Assembly: GCF_025753815.1 (NCBI RefSeq)
Contig: NZ_JAOWRF010000354.1
Span: 1-33,293 of the forward strand
From: Plectonema radiosum NIES-515
GTDB taxonomy: Bacteria; Cyanobacteriota; Cyanobacteriia; Cyanobacteriales; Nostocaceae
Direction of reading: 5' to 3'
DNA length: 33,293 nt
In this document: positions 8,180 to 17,492 of the stretch, in pieces
Layout of the letters: each line of letters starts with the position of its first letter
How positions within the stretch are numbered: position 1 is the stretch's first letter
Made by a program: the position numbers and the translations under genes
The notes under the pieces: generated by a model
What the model was told of the DNA's origin: nothing
Seen by the model: only the letters and a program-made list of their open reading frames with translations
Databases searched by the model: none

Positions 8180-8305
8180 AGCCTTCAGGCTGGAAGCCTG
8201 AGGCTATACGAACAAAGCCTGCCGACCCAGGCTGAAAACCTTTTTTCCGTAGTCCGCGTAGGCGGACTTGGTTCGTATAGCCGCACCCTTAAGGGTGTCG
8301 GGCAG
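8180..8305. repeat. Structured intergenic repeat with 12-bp outer stem
   Basis: GGCTATACGAAC (8202-8213) is perfectly complementary to GTTCGTATAGCC (8271-8282). The arms enclose two hairpins: AGCCT...AGGCT (8216-8233) and AGTCCGC-GTAG-GCGGACT near 8250-8267. A further imperfect hairpin precedes the outer stem (8180-8205), and GCACCCTTAAGGGTGTCGGG follows. A shortened relative is at 21893-21955. It fills the gap between convergent PSRP-3 and kinase-like genes and could act as a bidirectional transcription barrier. Confidence 0.75.
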
Positions 8306-8311
8306 TTTGAT

Positions 8312-10042
8312 TTATTGTGATTCTACAAGCTGCCAAAGTTTGATTGTCTTGTCCCTGCTGCCGCTAGCAATCAGTTGTGCAACAGGGCTGACAGCAAGGG
8401 CAAACACTGAGTCTACATGACCAGATAAAGTAGCAATTTCTGCTGTGGTGTTGACCCCAGAAAGCTTAATTGTCTTGTCCCAACTTCCACTAATTAACGT
8501 TTCTCCATCAGCACTAAAAGCTAGTGTCACCACCGACCAGGAATGACTGGAAAGTGTGTGAATTAACTTACCAGTGTTCACCTCCCACAATTTAATAGTG
8601 TTATCATCGCTACCCGTCGCCAAAATTTGACCATCGGGACTGAAAGCGACTGTTAAAACCGCCCCTGTATGACCTATAAGTGTTTGATGAGGGCGGTTTT
8701 TCAATTGATTTGGCGATTCATTTGCTTTACAATTCCACAAGTTAATAGTTCTGTCAAAACTAGCACTTGCCAAAAGCTTTGATTGCGGACTAAACGCAAC
8801 TGCACTCACCTGTAATTTATGTCCCGTCAAAGTGCAAATTTCTTTGCCAGAATAAACATCCCAGATTTTGACTGTTTTATCCCAGCTACCACTAGCTAGC
8901 AGCTTTCCATCGTGGCTAAAGGCGACTGATTTGACAGGGCGGGAATGTCCAACTAAAGTTAAAATTTCTTGGCAGGTGTTGACATCCCAGATTTTGATCG
9001 TTTTATCATCGCTAGCGGTTGCCAAAAGCTTTCCATCGGTACCCAAAGCAACTGATTTCACCGCTTGGGAATGTCCCTTTATATTAGCGATCGCTTCTTT
9101 TCTATTTAAATCCCAAAATACAATGCTTTTATCATCATTACCACTAACCAAAATATTACCATCAGGGCTAATCGCAATGGAATTTACATTACTTAATACA
9201 CCATTTCCAGTCAAAGTATGCAAGCATTGCCAGGGAGGATTTTGAATTTGAGATTTGAGATTTTGGGATTTAATACCCATCACTTCCATGACTTCATCAG
9301 CATCTTGAAAGCGACGATTTACAGAATTTTCCAGCAACTTGTCAAGAATTTTCGCCAAAAAGTCGCTTACTTTAGTGGTAAGATAATCTCGCCAAGCCCA
9401 GCAATTATTCGCAACATCAAATAAATCAAAGGTTGGAATCTGCGTAAGTAAATAAATGCAAATTACACCCAAGCTATAAAGGTCACTTGCAAATACGGAT
9501 TTTCCCTTAACTTGCTCAGGAGCCGCATACTCTGGACTGCCGATGCTGCATTCATCTGTAAAATCCTCGAAATTTGAACCAAATTTAGCAGTAGCAAAAT
9601 TGACTAAAACAAAATCCCCCGTTTTCCTGCGGATGATATTTTCGGGTTGAATATTGCGATGAATGATATGGCGATCGCTAATATATTTGAGAACAGGCAA
9701 TAAATCCTCTAAAAGTTGCCAAATCTGACTTTCACCAAAAACACCCTCATCGGATAGCACAGAGGCTAAATTGCTACCCTCAATAAACTCACGTACCAAA
9801 TAAAATTGCCCTTCCTCCTGGAAATACGCCTTAATTGTGGGAATTTGCGGATGCTTACCAATTTCTTCTAAAACTTGCACCCTTCGCTGCAAATCTACAA
9901 ATATTTCCTTTTGCAGCGAGAATTCTTGAACCACACAACGAACTGCGGGAAACAGACCTTCATCCACAGCAAGAAAAGTCTTGACAAATTCCCCTTGACT
10001 GATCAATTTAAGTAAACGGTAACGTTCTTGTAAAAAACTCAA
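8312..10042 (-). CDS. Kinase-like domain (probable pseudokinase) fused to WD40 propeller
   Basis: A 576-residue protein. Residues about 8-255 are a Hanks-type Ser/Thr kinase fold, with the APE motif at 174-176 and SDLYSLG near 186-192. Key catalytic positions are changed. The HRD aspartate is Asn (HRNIQPEN, 128-135), the DFG aspartate is Asn (VNFATAK, 147-153), the VAIK-type lysine position reads Q (CVVQEF, 36-41), and the glycine loop is degenerate (SQGEFV). Residues about 275-575 form seven WD40 repeats (GH...V..VAFSPDG..LASGS.DKTIKLWD pattern), enough for one propeller. Kinase-WD40 fusions are common in filamentous cyanobacteria, usually with intact catalysis. This one is probably a scaffold or sensor. 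The start is TTG, with GGAAGG six bases upstream and no nearby ATG. The SPFH gene lies upstream on the same strand. Confidence 0.9.
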   Translation of the reverse strand: MSFLQERYRLLKLISQGEFVKTFLAVDEGLFPAVRCVVQEFSLQKEIFVDLQRRVQVLEEIGKHPQIPTIKAYFQEEGQFYLVREFIEGSNLASVLSDEGVFGESQIWQLLEDLLPVLKYISDRHIIHRNIQPENIIRRKTGDFVLVNFATAKFGSNFEDFTDECSIGSPEYAAPEQVKGKSVFASDLYSLGVICIYLLTQIPTFDLFDVANNCWAWRDYLTTKVSDFLAKILDKLLENSVNRRFQDADEVMEVMGIKSQNLKSQIQNPPWQCLHTLTGNGVLSNVNSIAISPDGNILVSGNDDKSIVFWDLNRKEAIANIKGHSQAVKSVALGTDGKLLATASDDKTIKIWDVNTCQEILTLVGHSRPVKSVAFSHDGKLLASGSWDKTVKIWDVYSGKEICTLTGHKLQVSAVAFSPQSKLLASASFDRTINLWNCKANESPNQLKNRPHQTLIGHTGAVLTVAFSPDGQILATGSDDNTIKLWEVNTGKLIHTLSSHSWSVVTLAFSADGETLISGSWDKTIKLSGVNTTAEIATLSGHVDSVFALAVSPVAQLIASGSRDKTIKLWQLVESQ

Positions 10043-10117
10043 AATAGCCTTCCGTCACTTTCTTCTGGAAAATTCAAAATTTACAAACAGAACTTATATC
10101 ATTTAATGACAATGTAA

Positions 10118-10138
10118 AGACGTTCCGTCGGAACGTCT
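10118..10138. repeat. GACGTTCC/GGAACGTC palindrome
   Basis: AGACGTTCC-GTC-GGAACGTCT is a perfect 9-bp stem with a 3-base centre. It belongs to the dispersed family amplified at 16388-16684. It lies upstream of the kinase-like gene. Confidence 0.85.
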
Positions 10139-10215
10139 CTACGACATTTGCAATGTTTTTATTACTGTTAATTAAACGGACATGATATTACGCAAAAGCC
10201 CTCTGTAACTCTTAC

Positions 10216-10242
10216 TACTTGGCGTACTTGGCGTACTTGGCG
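10216..10242. repeat. Three tandem copies of TACTTGGCG
   Basis: Three exact tandem copies of a 9-bp unit lie in the gap between the SPFH and kinase-like genes. No function is visible. Confidence 0.8.
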
Positions 10243-10279
10243 GTTCGTTTTTCCATAAGGAGTGCCTAATTAATCCTAG

Positions 10280-10300
10280 AGACGTTCCACCGGAACGTCT
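10280..10300. repeat. GACGTTCC/GGAACGTC palindrome
   Basis: AGACGTTCC-ACC-GGAACGTCT is the same stem as at 10118 with a different 3-base centre. It lies just downstream of the SPFH gene's stop codon and could contribute to transcript end formation, although no U-tract follows. Confidence 0.85.
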
Positions 10301-10314
10301 GTACATCTTTTGGG

Positions 10315-12405
10315 CTATTGATTTAACTTATCCGCCGAAAAATCAACAACTAACGGCGAATTACCATTCTGTAATTTTACCTGCGTAGGTGGTGTCACCT
10401 CACCCAACTTTCCAGTTTGATTCCATAAAATCATCGACAGTAACCCATCCACCAAGCCGTTACTACTACCATTACTACCCCCAACCAGAACATCTGGGAT
10501 TAAACGGACATTGCTCGATCCGACAATTTGCATTAACTGCATTGCCGTATATCCTTGAGTTCCCAAAGCTTCCACACCAGCACTGTAAGTTTCCGCTTTC
10601 GCATTACCTGTAGCACGGATACCTTCAGCTTCACCGATCGCTTTCAGTTTAATAGCTTCCGCTTCACCGGTCGCTTGCTGAATTTGCGCGTTAGCTTGCA
10701 ACTGAGCAATTGTGACACCTTGTTCCGATTGCACCAACTCTTGCTGAATATTAGCTATTGCTGTTTCCCTCACCAATTGCTGACGTTGAGTTTGTGCCAT
10801 TTGCTGAACTTCGTAAGTTTTGCGTTGTTCCTCAGCAATTTTCCGGTCTGTCAGCGTGTGCATTAATTCTTCAGGTGGAGTAATCAAACCAATCAACGAA
10901 TCCACCGCTTGCACATCATAAGCACGCAATGCAGATTTCACATATTCAGAAGCTTCAACTTGGCGATCGCTCCGGGCAATCAAGAAATCCAAGATAGTAT
11001 ACTCTTGAGCCGAGTTGCGGAAATAATTACCCACAATTGGACGCAAAACCTGATCGATGACGTTTTGCATCGAACCTAAGCGGGAAATCACTTTCGGTGC
11101 ATCCAAAGCACCAATGTGGATAATTTGGAATATCTCTAAATCAAAGCTAAAACCATCAAATGACAGCAGTTTCAGCGCCTTCAAATTTGTATCGTATCCG
11201 TGCTGACCAGTAATTCTATCAGTAAAGTTTAAGACGATATTTGTCGTCGGCACTAGCTCAACTTTCATCACCTTAGTATTGAGCGGATGTTTACCAGGAT
11301 ACAACGGCTCTACCCAAACACCTTTATGTCCTTGGTTTACCAAATTCCCGTGGGTAAAAGCTGCACCGCTGACATCTTCCTGTTCTTTACCTACGAAAGA
11401 AATCACCACACCCACATAACCGATCGGAATTTCAGTCATGGGAACTTGTTCGACATTCACTAGCCAAGGGTTAAGGTTCCACGAACCCGATAATAACACC
11501 TGTTCTTGTAAACCACGCTGTCCGCCAGCATCAATAAATTTCTGACCATTTTGGAAATTATCATGTCCCTTAATGGTGCATCCAGCGATTTCACCTGCTG
11601 CGATGGATGAACCATCCAAAGTAGTAATAATACCAACCTTTTCTGCTGCTATTTGATGGATCTGCAACTGTTGCGGACTCATCCCGTGTTGGGTGGCATT
11701 ACTGCCAGTAATAACCTTAAATAAAGCCGTGTTGATGCGGTAAGTACCCGCTGTCATAAAAGCAATTTGCCGTCCTCTTTCACCACCTTGAGTCAGGAAT
11801 TTCCGCGCATTTTGGAAGTCGTCGCAATCGACGATTTTGCCTAAAATACGTTCTGGGGGGATGGGTGCCCCATCTGCGGCAAGAACAAGGGCAATTTCAC
11901 CTTGGGGAACAACTATTACCGATTCTTTTTTAACTGAGAATTGCCAAGCCCAATAGCCCCAGTGCCACCCAGGAGCAAGGGTATCTGCCTGCAACCCCGC
12001 TTCATCGTTAAGAGCTATCAGCCGTCCTGCGGGGAGTCCGCGTCCTTTCAGGTCAAATTTTTTGACAACAATCCCAACTTCACGTTCACCGATTACCACC
12101 AGTCCACCTAAGAATAGGGGGACAAATATCACGAACCCACCGACAACAACGATGGGAATTAGTCCCCACGGATTAATTCCCATTGCCTGATATTTGCTGC
12201 TATGGATTTGAAGTTGGGCAATCGGCTTGATTTGACTTACCTGGACTGATGGGGAGGTAGTTTCTTGTGTAGGAGAAATTTTTGTGGGAGTAGCGCTTGC
12301 AGCTTGAATCGTAGTAGCGATCGCCAAAGAAGCTAAGAGTGATGTTGCAAAACGAAATATTTTATTTGACTGACGACGGTCAAGGGAATTTTTACGGCTT
12401 TGCAT
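10315..12405 (-). CDS. Flotillin-like SPFH/Band 7 membrane protein
   Basis: A 696-residue protein. There is an N-terminal hydrophobic segment at about residues 16-37 (signal-like) and a second strong membrane helix at about 80-108 (GLIPIVVVGGFVIFVPLFLG). It continues with an SPFH/Band 7 region and a long Ala/Gln/Glu-rich coiled coil (about 530-635, with repeated GEAE). This resembles flotillin-type proteins that oligomerise in membrane microdomains. Between about 176-231 and 261-321 the protein contains an internal duplication: both units carry a DDFQN/HDNFQN, KF, GGERG/GGQRG and G(T/S)(Y/W) series. Start: the ATG at 12405, with AGAGGGG upstream, is preferred over an in-frame TTG at 12429. 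No NfeD partner is adjacent. The function in this organism is unknown. Confidence 0.85.
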   Translation of the reverse strand: MQSRKNSLDRRQSNKIFRFATSLLASLAIATTIQAASATPTKISPTQETTSPSVQVSQIKPIAQLQIHSSKYQAMGINPWGLIPIVVVGGFVIFVPLFLGGLVVIGEREVGIVVKKFDLKGRGLPAGRLIALNDEAGLQADTLAPGWHWGYWAWQFSVKKESVIVVPQGEIALVLAADGAPIPPERILGKIVDCDDFQNARKFLTQGGERGRQIAFMTAGTYRINTALFKVITGSNATQHGMSPQQLQIHQIAAEKVGIITTLDGSSIAAGEIAGCTIKGHDNFQNGQKFIDAGGQRGLQEQVLLSGSWNLNPWLVNVEQVPMTEIPIGYVGVVISFVGKEQEDVSGAAFTHGNLVNQGHKGVWVEPLYPGKHPLNTKVMKVELVPTTNIVLNFTDRITGQHGYDTNLKALKLLSFDGFSFDLEIFQIIHIGALDAPKVISRLGSMQNVIDQVLRPIVGNYFRNSAQEYTILDFLIARSDRQVEASEYVKSALRAYDVQAVDSLIGLITPPEELMHTLTDRKIAEEQRKTYEVQQMAQTQRQQLVRETAIANIQQELVQSEQGVTIAQLQANAQIQQATGEAEAIKLKAIGEAEGIRATGNAKAETYSAGVEALGTQGYTAMQLMQIVGSSNVRLIPDVLVGGSNGSSNGLVDGLLSMILWNQTGKLGEVTPPTQVKLQNGNSPLVVDFSADKLNQ

Positions 12406-12518
12406 AAAATTTGCCCCTCTGGGCAACAATTATTGAAGTATTACTTCACCAAGAGTTTCCCCGATTTCTGAAACTTGCTGTAATTTTATACAAAACTTCA
12501 TGACTACGGTGATTTTCT

Positions 12519-12737
12519 TTATGATGTAGTATGCACTTCAGTGCATGAATTAAGCGATGAATCGCTTACTACGAGTCATAAAAAAATGTCGTTATGATGT
12601 AGTATGCACTTCACTGCATGAATTAAGCGATGAATCGCTTACTACGAGTCATAAAAAAATGTCGTTATGATGTAGTATGCACTTCAGTGCATGAATTAAG
12701 CGATGAATCGCTTACTACGAGTCATAAAAAAATGTCG
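12519..12737. repeat. Three tandem 73-bp units of the two-hairpin element, copy B
   Basis: Three 73-bp units start at 12519, 12592 and 12665. Each has an outer stem TTATGA/TCATAA plus GTAGT/ACTAC, hairpin 1 (ATGCAC-TTCA-GTGCAT) and hairpin 2 (AAGCGAT-GA-ATCGCTT). The units are near-identical; unit 2 has one G-to-C change (TTCACTGCAT) that breaks a pair in hairpin 1. The array lies between the terminator of atpDC and the SPFH gene start. Confidence 0.93.
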
Positions 12738-12742
12738 CTTTA

Positions 12743-12787
12743 TGATAATAAAAACTCCTCCTTTGAAAGTTGCTAGGAGGAGGAGTT
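12743..12787 (-). terminator. Rho-independent terminator of the atpDC operon
   Basis: On the minus strand, a 10-bp stem AACTCCTCCT/AGGAGGAGTT with a 15-base loop is followed by TTTATTATC. It lies 53 bp downstream of the atpC stop. Confidence 0.7.
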
Positions 12788-12839
12788 ACTTGTCGGGAAG
12801 AATATTATTCCCTAACTTAAGTTTCGGCAGACTGAATGT

Positions 12840-13253
12840 TTATACCATCCCGCCGGCAGCTTGAAAGCGTGCGCGTGCGCGTTTGTAAGCTTTTGTTGCT
12901 TGAATTTGTGCTTGACGATCTTCTGCTTGCACTTGATTCACGCGGGCTTCTGCTTCGTTAAAAGCAGCACGGGCTTGTTCAAGGTTAATTGAGTCGCCTT
13001 TTTCTGCACCGTTAACCAGAATTGTGATTTCGTTGTCTTCGACTTCAGCAAAACCACCCATAAGGGCGATCGCTGTCCAACTCTGATTTTTATTTGCGCG
13101 TACTCGCATCACACCTGTATCCAAAGCGGTCAAGAGTGGTGCATGTCCTGTGAGAATACCTACCTGACCAGTAGTACTAGGCAACACTACTTCTTCAGCT
13201 TCGGCATCCCACACTGTTTTATCTGGAGCAATTACACGAACAGTTAGGGTCAT
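12840..13253 (-). CDS. atpC: ATP synthase epsilon subunit
   Basis: A 137-residue F-type ATP synthase epsilon subunit (called atpE in much cyanobacterial literature). The N-terminal beta-sandwich ([20 protein letters not shown], then [20 protein letters not shown]) and the C-terminal helical hairpin ([15 protein letters not shown] onward) are complete. It is part of the central stalk of the thylakoid enzyme and restrains ATP hydrolysis. It follows atpD by 140 bp on the same strand, the standard cyanobacterial beta-epsilon pair, separate from the main atp operon. The intervening gap is unusually repeat-filled. A terminator lies downstream at 12743-12787. Confidence 0.98.
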   Translation of the reverse strand: MTLTVRVIAPDKTVWDAEAEEVVLPSTTGQVGILTGHAPLLTALDTGVMRVRANKNQSWTAIALMGGFAEVEDNEITILVNGAEKGDSINLEQARAAFNEAEARVNQVQAEDRQAQIQATKAYKRARARFQAAGGMV

Positions 13254-13257
13254 AAAT

Positions 13258-13385
13258 AGTCAAGAGTCAACAGTCAATAGTCGTAGAGACGTTCCACTGG
13301 AACGTCTGTACTGGAACGTCTGTACAAGAGTCAGCAGTCAACAGTCAACAGTCTTTTACAAATGACTAATGACCATTGACTAATG
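13258..13385. repeat. Repeat cluster between atpD and atpC
   Basis: AGTCAAC/AGTCAAT-type heptamers flank a GACGTTCC palindrome (about 13282-13306) with an extra duplicated right arm (TGGAACGTCTGTAC). TGACTAATGACCATTGACTAA follows. The whole 140-bp spacer of the operon is made of repeats. Confidence 0.8.
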
Positions 13386-13393
13386 ACTTATAA

Positions 13394-14863
<1,470 letters not shown>

Positions 14864-14874
14864 CTATATTTGGT

Positions 14875-14943
14875 GATAGGGTCGTCGGCGACTTCAGATT
14901 AACGCTCTTTCATCTTCCAGGTTATCACCGAACGACTCCTATC
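14875..14943 (-). promoter_or_regulatory. Long imperfect stem-loop in the atpD leader
   Basis: GATAGGGTCGTCGG (14875-14888) pairs with CCGAACGACTCCTATC (14928-14943), leaving two single-base bulges and a 39-base loop. It lies 33 bp upstream of the atpD start codon and would be in the 5' leader if transcription starts upstream. A role in translation or mRNA stability is an inference. Confidence 0.4.
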
Positions 14944-15259
14944 TTCGCCATAAATTGATTCTTAAGACTGATGTCGTTAAGTAGGCAGCAGGCTTTGATG
15001 CAGAAGGCTTTGGGGAAGACTAGAAAAGCAAAAAAGTGTTTTGATTAGGCATAGACGATTAGCACTTGCTAAAAACCTGGGGTCGTTGGTTCTTGTGCCT
15101 CATATTCGCTTGTGCGTGTATACAGCAGATTTCAGGTTGCAGGAAGTACATATAACCTAAAACCTTGATTAGACTATTCTGTGCTACGTCTCTACGTGTG
15201 TTCGATTAAAGCGATAGGGTGCTGTAGCTATGCAGTGAGATTATCATACATAAATGCGG
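14944..15259. other. Intergenic region with no recognised gene
   Basis: The divergent spacer between atpD and the SirB1-like gene. It presumably contains the atpD promoter (minus strand). I see no conserved ORF; a 62-codon frame at 15181-15369 is composed of intergenic sequence and has no family resemblance. Confidence 0.5.
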
Positions 15260-15307
15260 AAAATAAAAAAGCTGCTGCCAAAGCGCGATCGCACTTTCTC
15301 AGCAGCT
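15260..15307 (-). terminator. Strong orphan terminator, minus strand
   Basis: On the minus strand, stem AGCTGCTG/CAGCAGCT plus inner AAAG/CTTT is followed by TTTTTTATTTT. No annotated minus-strand gene lies upstream of it (15308-15524 leads to a plus-strand gene). A 15-codon minus-strand ORF (15308-15355, start ATG, stop TAG) ends exactly at the base of the stem. It may end a small RNA or mini-gene. Confidence 0.65.
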
Positions 15308-15524
15308 CTATACCATTTCACTCTGAATATCTAATACACACGATGCCAATGACATTTCGCAAAACCTGATTAATCTAAATCTCATAAATTATTTATAAAT
15401 ATAGACAAGTAAATTTGAATACATTGGGTAGTAACCTTTGATCAAAGCTGTATGGGTAGATGTTCAAATCTTCTGATTGTCTTTAAGATAAGGGTAAGCA
15501 ACACATCGATACAGCATAAGATAT

Positions 15525-16346
15525 ATGAATTTCTCGTCAGCGCGACAAAATTTTCATCAAGAGATTCAACAGCCTGACGGAAATATAGATTTGGCAAAGG
15601 CAGCGTTATACATTGCACAAGAAGAATATCCCGATCTGGATGTTGAAAACTACCTCAATGCCCTCGATACAATGGCAGCAGAAGCTAAAAAACGCTTGCG
15701 AATCGGGCGTTATCCTTTGCGGGTAATTAAAACCATTAATCAGTATCTTTACGATGACTTGGGATTTACAGGCAATAAAAAAGACTATTACGACCCCCGC
15801 AACAGCTTTTTTAATGATGTGATCGATCGCCGATTGGGAATTCCGATTACTTTGGCACTGGTTTACATAGAAGTTGCCCGAAGAGTTGATTTCCCGATGG
15901 TGGGGGTGGGAATGCCGTTACATTTTTTGATTCGTCCAGATATCCCCGATATGGAGATTTTTGTTGATGCGTTTAATAACGGTGAAGTGATCTTCGCCGA
16001 AGATTGCCAAGAGCGACTTTCGCAAATATATCAACAAAACGTCACCCTACAACCAGAATTTTTAGCAGCAGTGAATCATCGGCAATTTTTGGTCAGGATG
16101 CTGACGAATCTGAAATATATTTACCTGAAACAGCAGGATATTGAAAAGGCTTTAGCAGCAGTTGAGAGAATTTTGCTCTTGTTGCCTGATATGATTTTAG
16201 AATTGCGCGATCGCGGTCTGCTTTACTATCAACTTGGTCTTTACACTCAAGCTACTCAAGATTTGCAAAGTTATTTAACCAGAGTTCCCGATGCTGAAGA
16301 TGCGCCGGTGATTCGACGCTTGCTGACTCAGATGGGGAGGGGGTGA
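15525..16346 (+). CDS. SirB1-like transglutaminase-fold/TPR protein
   Basis: A 273-residue protein of the SirB1 family. The N-terminal two-thirds (about residues 40-185) is a transglutaminase-like core: RYPLRVIKTINQYLYDDLGF, then the DPRNSFFNDVIDRRLGIPIT segment and VGVGMPLHFLIR, with the conserved His in MPLHF. The usual catalytic cysteine position in this segment reads S (NSFFNDV), which is common in this family, so peptidase activity is doubtful. The C-terminal part (about 190-270) has two TPR-like repeats (LKYIYLKQQDIEKALAAVER; RGLLYYQLGLYTQATQDL). The function is unknown in cyanobacteria. It is transcribed alone and converges on the SRPBCC gene across a tandem palindrome array. Confidence 0.85.
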   Translation: MNFSSARQNFHQEIQQPDGNIDLAKAALYIAQEEYPDLDVENYLNALDTMAAEAKKRLRIGRYPLRVIKTINQYLYDDLGFTGNKKDYYDPRNSFFNDVIDRRLGIPITLALVYIEVARRVDFPMVGVGMPLHFLIRPDIPDMEIFVDAFNNGEVIFAEDCQERLSQIYQQNVTLQPEFLAAVNHRQFLVRMLTNLKYIYLKQQDIEKALAAVERILLLLPDMILELRDRGLLYYQLGLYTQATQDLQSYLTRVPDAEDAPVIRRLLTQMGRG

Positions 16347-16387
16347 GGGGGGGAGTGGGGGAAGCGTGGTGTGGGGGACTTTTGTAC

Positions 16388-16684
16388 AGACGTTCCGTCG
16401 GAACGTCTCTCTTGACTTTTGTACAGACGTTCCGTCGGAACGTCTCTCTTGACTTTCGTACAGACGTTCCGTCGGAACGTCTCTACTCCTGACTTTTGTA
16501 CAGACGTTCCGTCGGAACGTCTCTCTTGACTTTTGTACAGACGTTCCGTCGGAACGTCTCTACTCCTGACTTTTGTACAGACGTTCCGTCGGAACGTCTC
16601 TACTCCTGACTTTCGTACAGACGTTCCGTCGGAACGTCTCTCTTGACTTTTGTACAGACGTTCCGTCGGAACGTCTCTACTCCT
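16388..16684. repeat. Tandem array of eight GACGTTCC palindromes
   Basis: Eight copies of CAGACGTTCCGTCGGAACGT plus a short tail occur in two unit lengths: 37 bp (tail CTCTCTT) and 40 bp (tail CTCTACTCCT). Centre-to-centre spacing runs 37, 37, 40, 37, 40, 40, 37. Every copy keeps the perfect palindrome. The array spans the gap between convergent genes and stops 6 bp from the SRPBCC stop codon. G-rich sequence (16335-16378) precedes it. Confidence 0.95.
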
Positions 16685-16689
16685 GACTT

Positions 16690-17145
16690 TTATCGAAACC
16701 CTTGCTGTACTTCCTGCGCTACTCGTTTGAGTCGTTGCAGTTGTTCTTGCATGTCTTTTTTTGTCCAGGGTTCAGCGAAGGTTTTGAAGCCCCAGCTAAT
16801 TATCGGGTTGGGAATCTCAAATTCAAAGCGATTAACTAGGCGCGTTCCTTTTTCGACTGGTTGACATTCCCAGCGATCGCGTCCAGTGAAAAAACCGTCA
16901 AACTCCCACACTACCAAACCTGGTTGTCTTTCCACAACTGTGCTATTTAATGTCGGTTTTATGATCGGTATTTGAATTACAAACTTACTTTTACTACCAT
17001 TATCGCTACTCCAAGTTTCGCCGATAGGTTCGCAACGCAGCACCGGGTTAAGCCAACGGTGCATGAGAGTTAAATCGGTAATACATCTGTCAACCACCGT
17101 CGCTGTCGCATTAATTTGAATTGACTGTTCAAAAACTTGAGACAT
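16690..17145 (-). CDS. SRPBCC/polyketide-cyclase-like protein
   Basis: A 151-residue protein of the START/SRPBCC (Bet v1-like) ligand-binding fold. It starts SQVFEQSIQINATATVVDRC, which gives the typical first strand and the V-x-x-C/V helix. LMHRWLNPVLRCEP follows, and later VVERQPGLVVWEFDGF and a RLVNRFEFEI strand, before a long C-terminal helix (about 125-150). Such proteins bind hydrophobic ligands or act as cyclases; the ligand is unknown. Start: the ATG at 17145 is preferred to an in-frame GTG at 17172, because the fold begins right after it. Its 3' end abuts the palindrome array. Confidence 0.8.
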   Translation of the reverse strand: MSQVFEQSIQINATATVVDRCITDLTLMHRWLNPVLRCEPIGETWSSDNGSKSKFVIQIPIIKPTLNSTVVERQPGLVVWEFDGFFTGRDRWECQPVEKGTRLVNRFEFEIPNPIISWGFKTFAEPWTKKDMQEQLQRLKRVAQEVQQGFR

Positions 17146-17172
17146 TTTACATCTTTCAAGCGATCGCTGCAC

Positions 17173-17492
17173 TTACAGTAAGGCTAAATTTAGCGCTGTT
17201 AATAGACTAAATCAATACTAAAGCCAACTATACTTTAGAAATAAAAATATATACAATGATGCCAAAATCAGTGATATTTTACTGTTTTAACGCTAGTAAT
17301 TGATCAAAGGAGTTGTCAAACAAGCAAGTAAAAAAAATACTCTTGATATCAACTCCATATATGATTTTACTGGTAGATTTATAGGCAAAACACTGGTAAT
17401 TTAACTGGCATGTATATTTGTGCTATACAATACACGCCAGAAGAATCTAAGGTGTTTTTGAGATAACAGTTTACCTTAAGAGTGGGAAAACC
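17173..17492. other. AT-rich divergent spacer
   Basis: The gap between the divergent SRPBCC and MscS-like genes. I see no ORF and no convincing hairpin. TACAAT near 17425 is a possible -10 for the membrane-protein gene, but no good -35 accompanies it. Confidence 0.4.

Noticed and set aside
15181-15369. 62-codon plus-strand ORF
   Set aside because: It crosses a minus-strand terminator hairpin, has no family resemblance and no good ribosome-binding site.
16388-16684. CRISPR-like regular 37/40-bp repeats
   Set aside because: There are no unique spacers: the whole unit, including the sequence between palindromes, repeats, and no cas genes are near.
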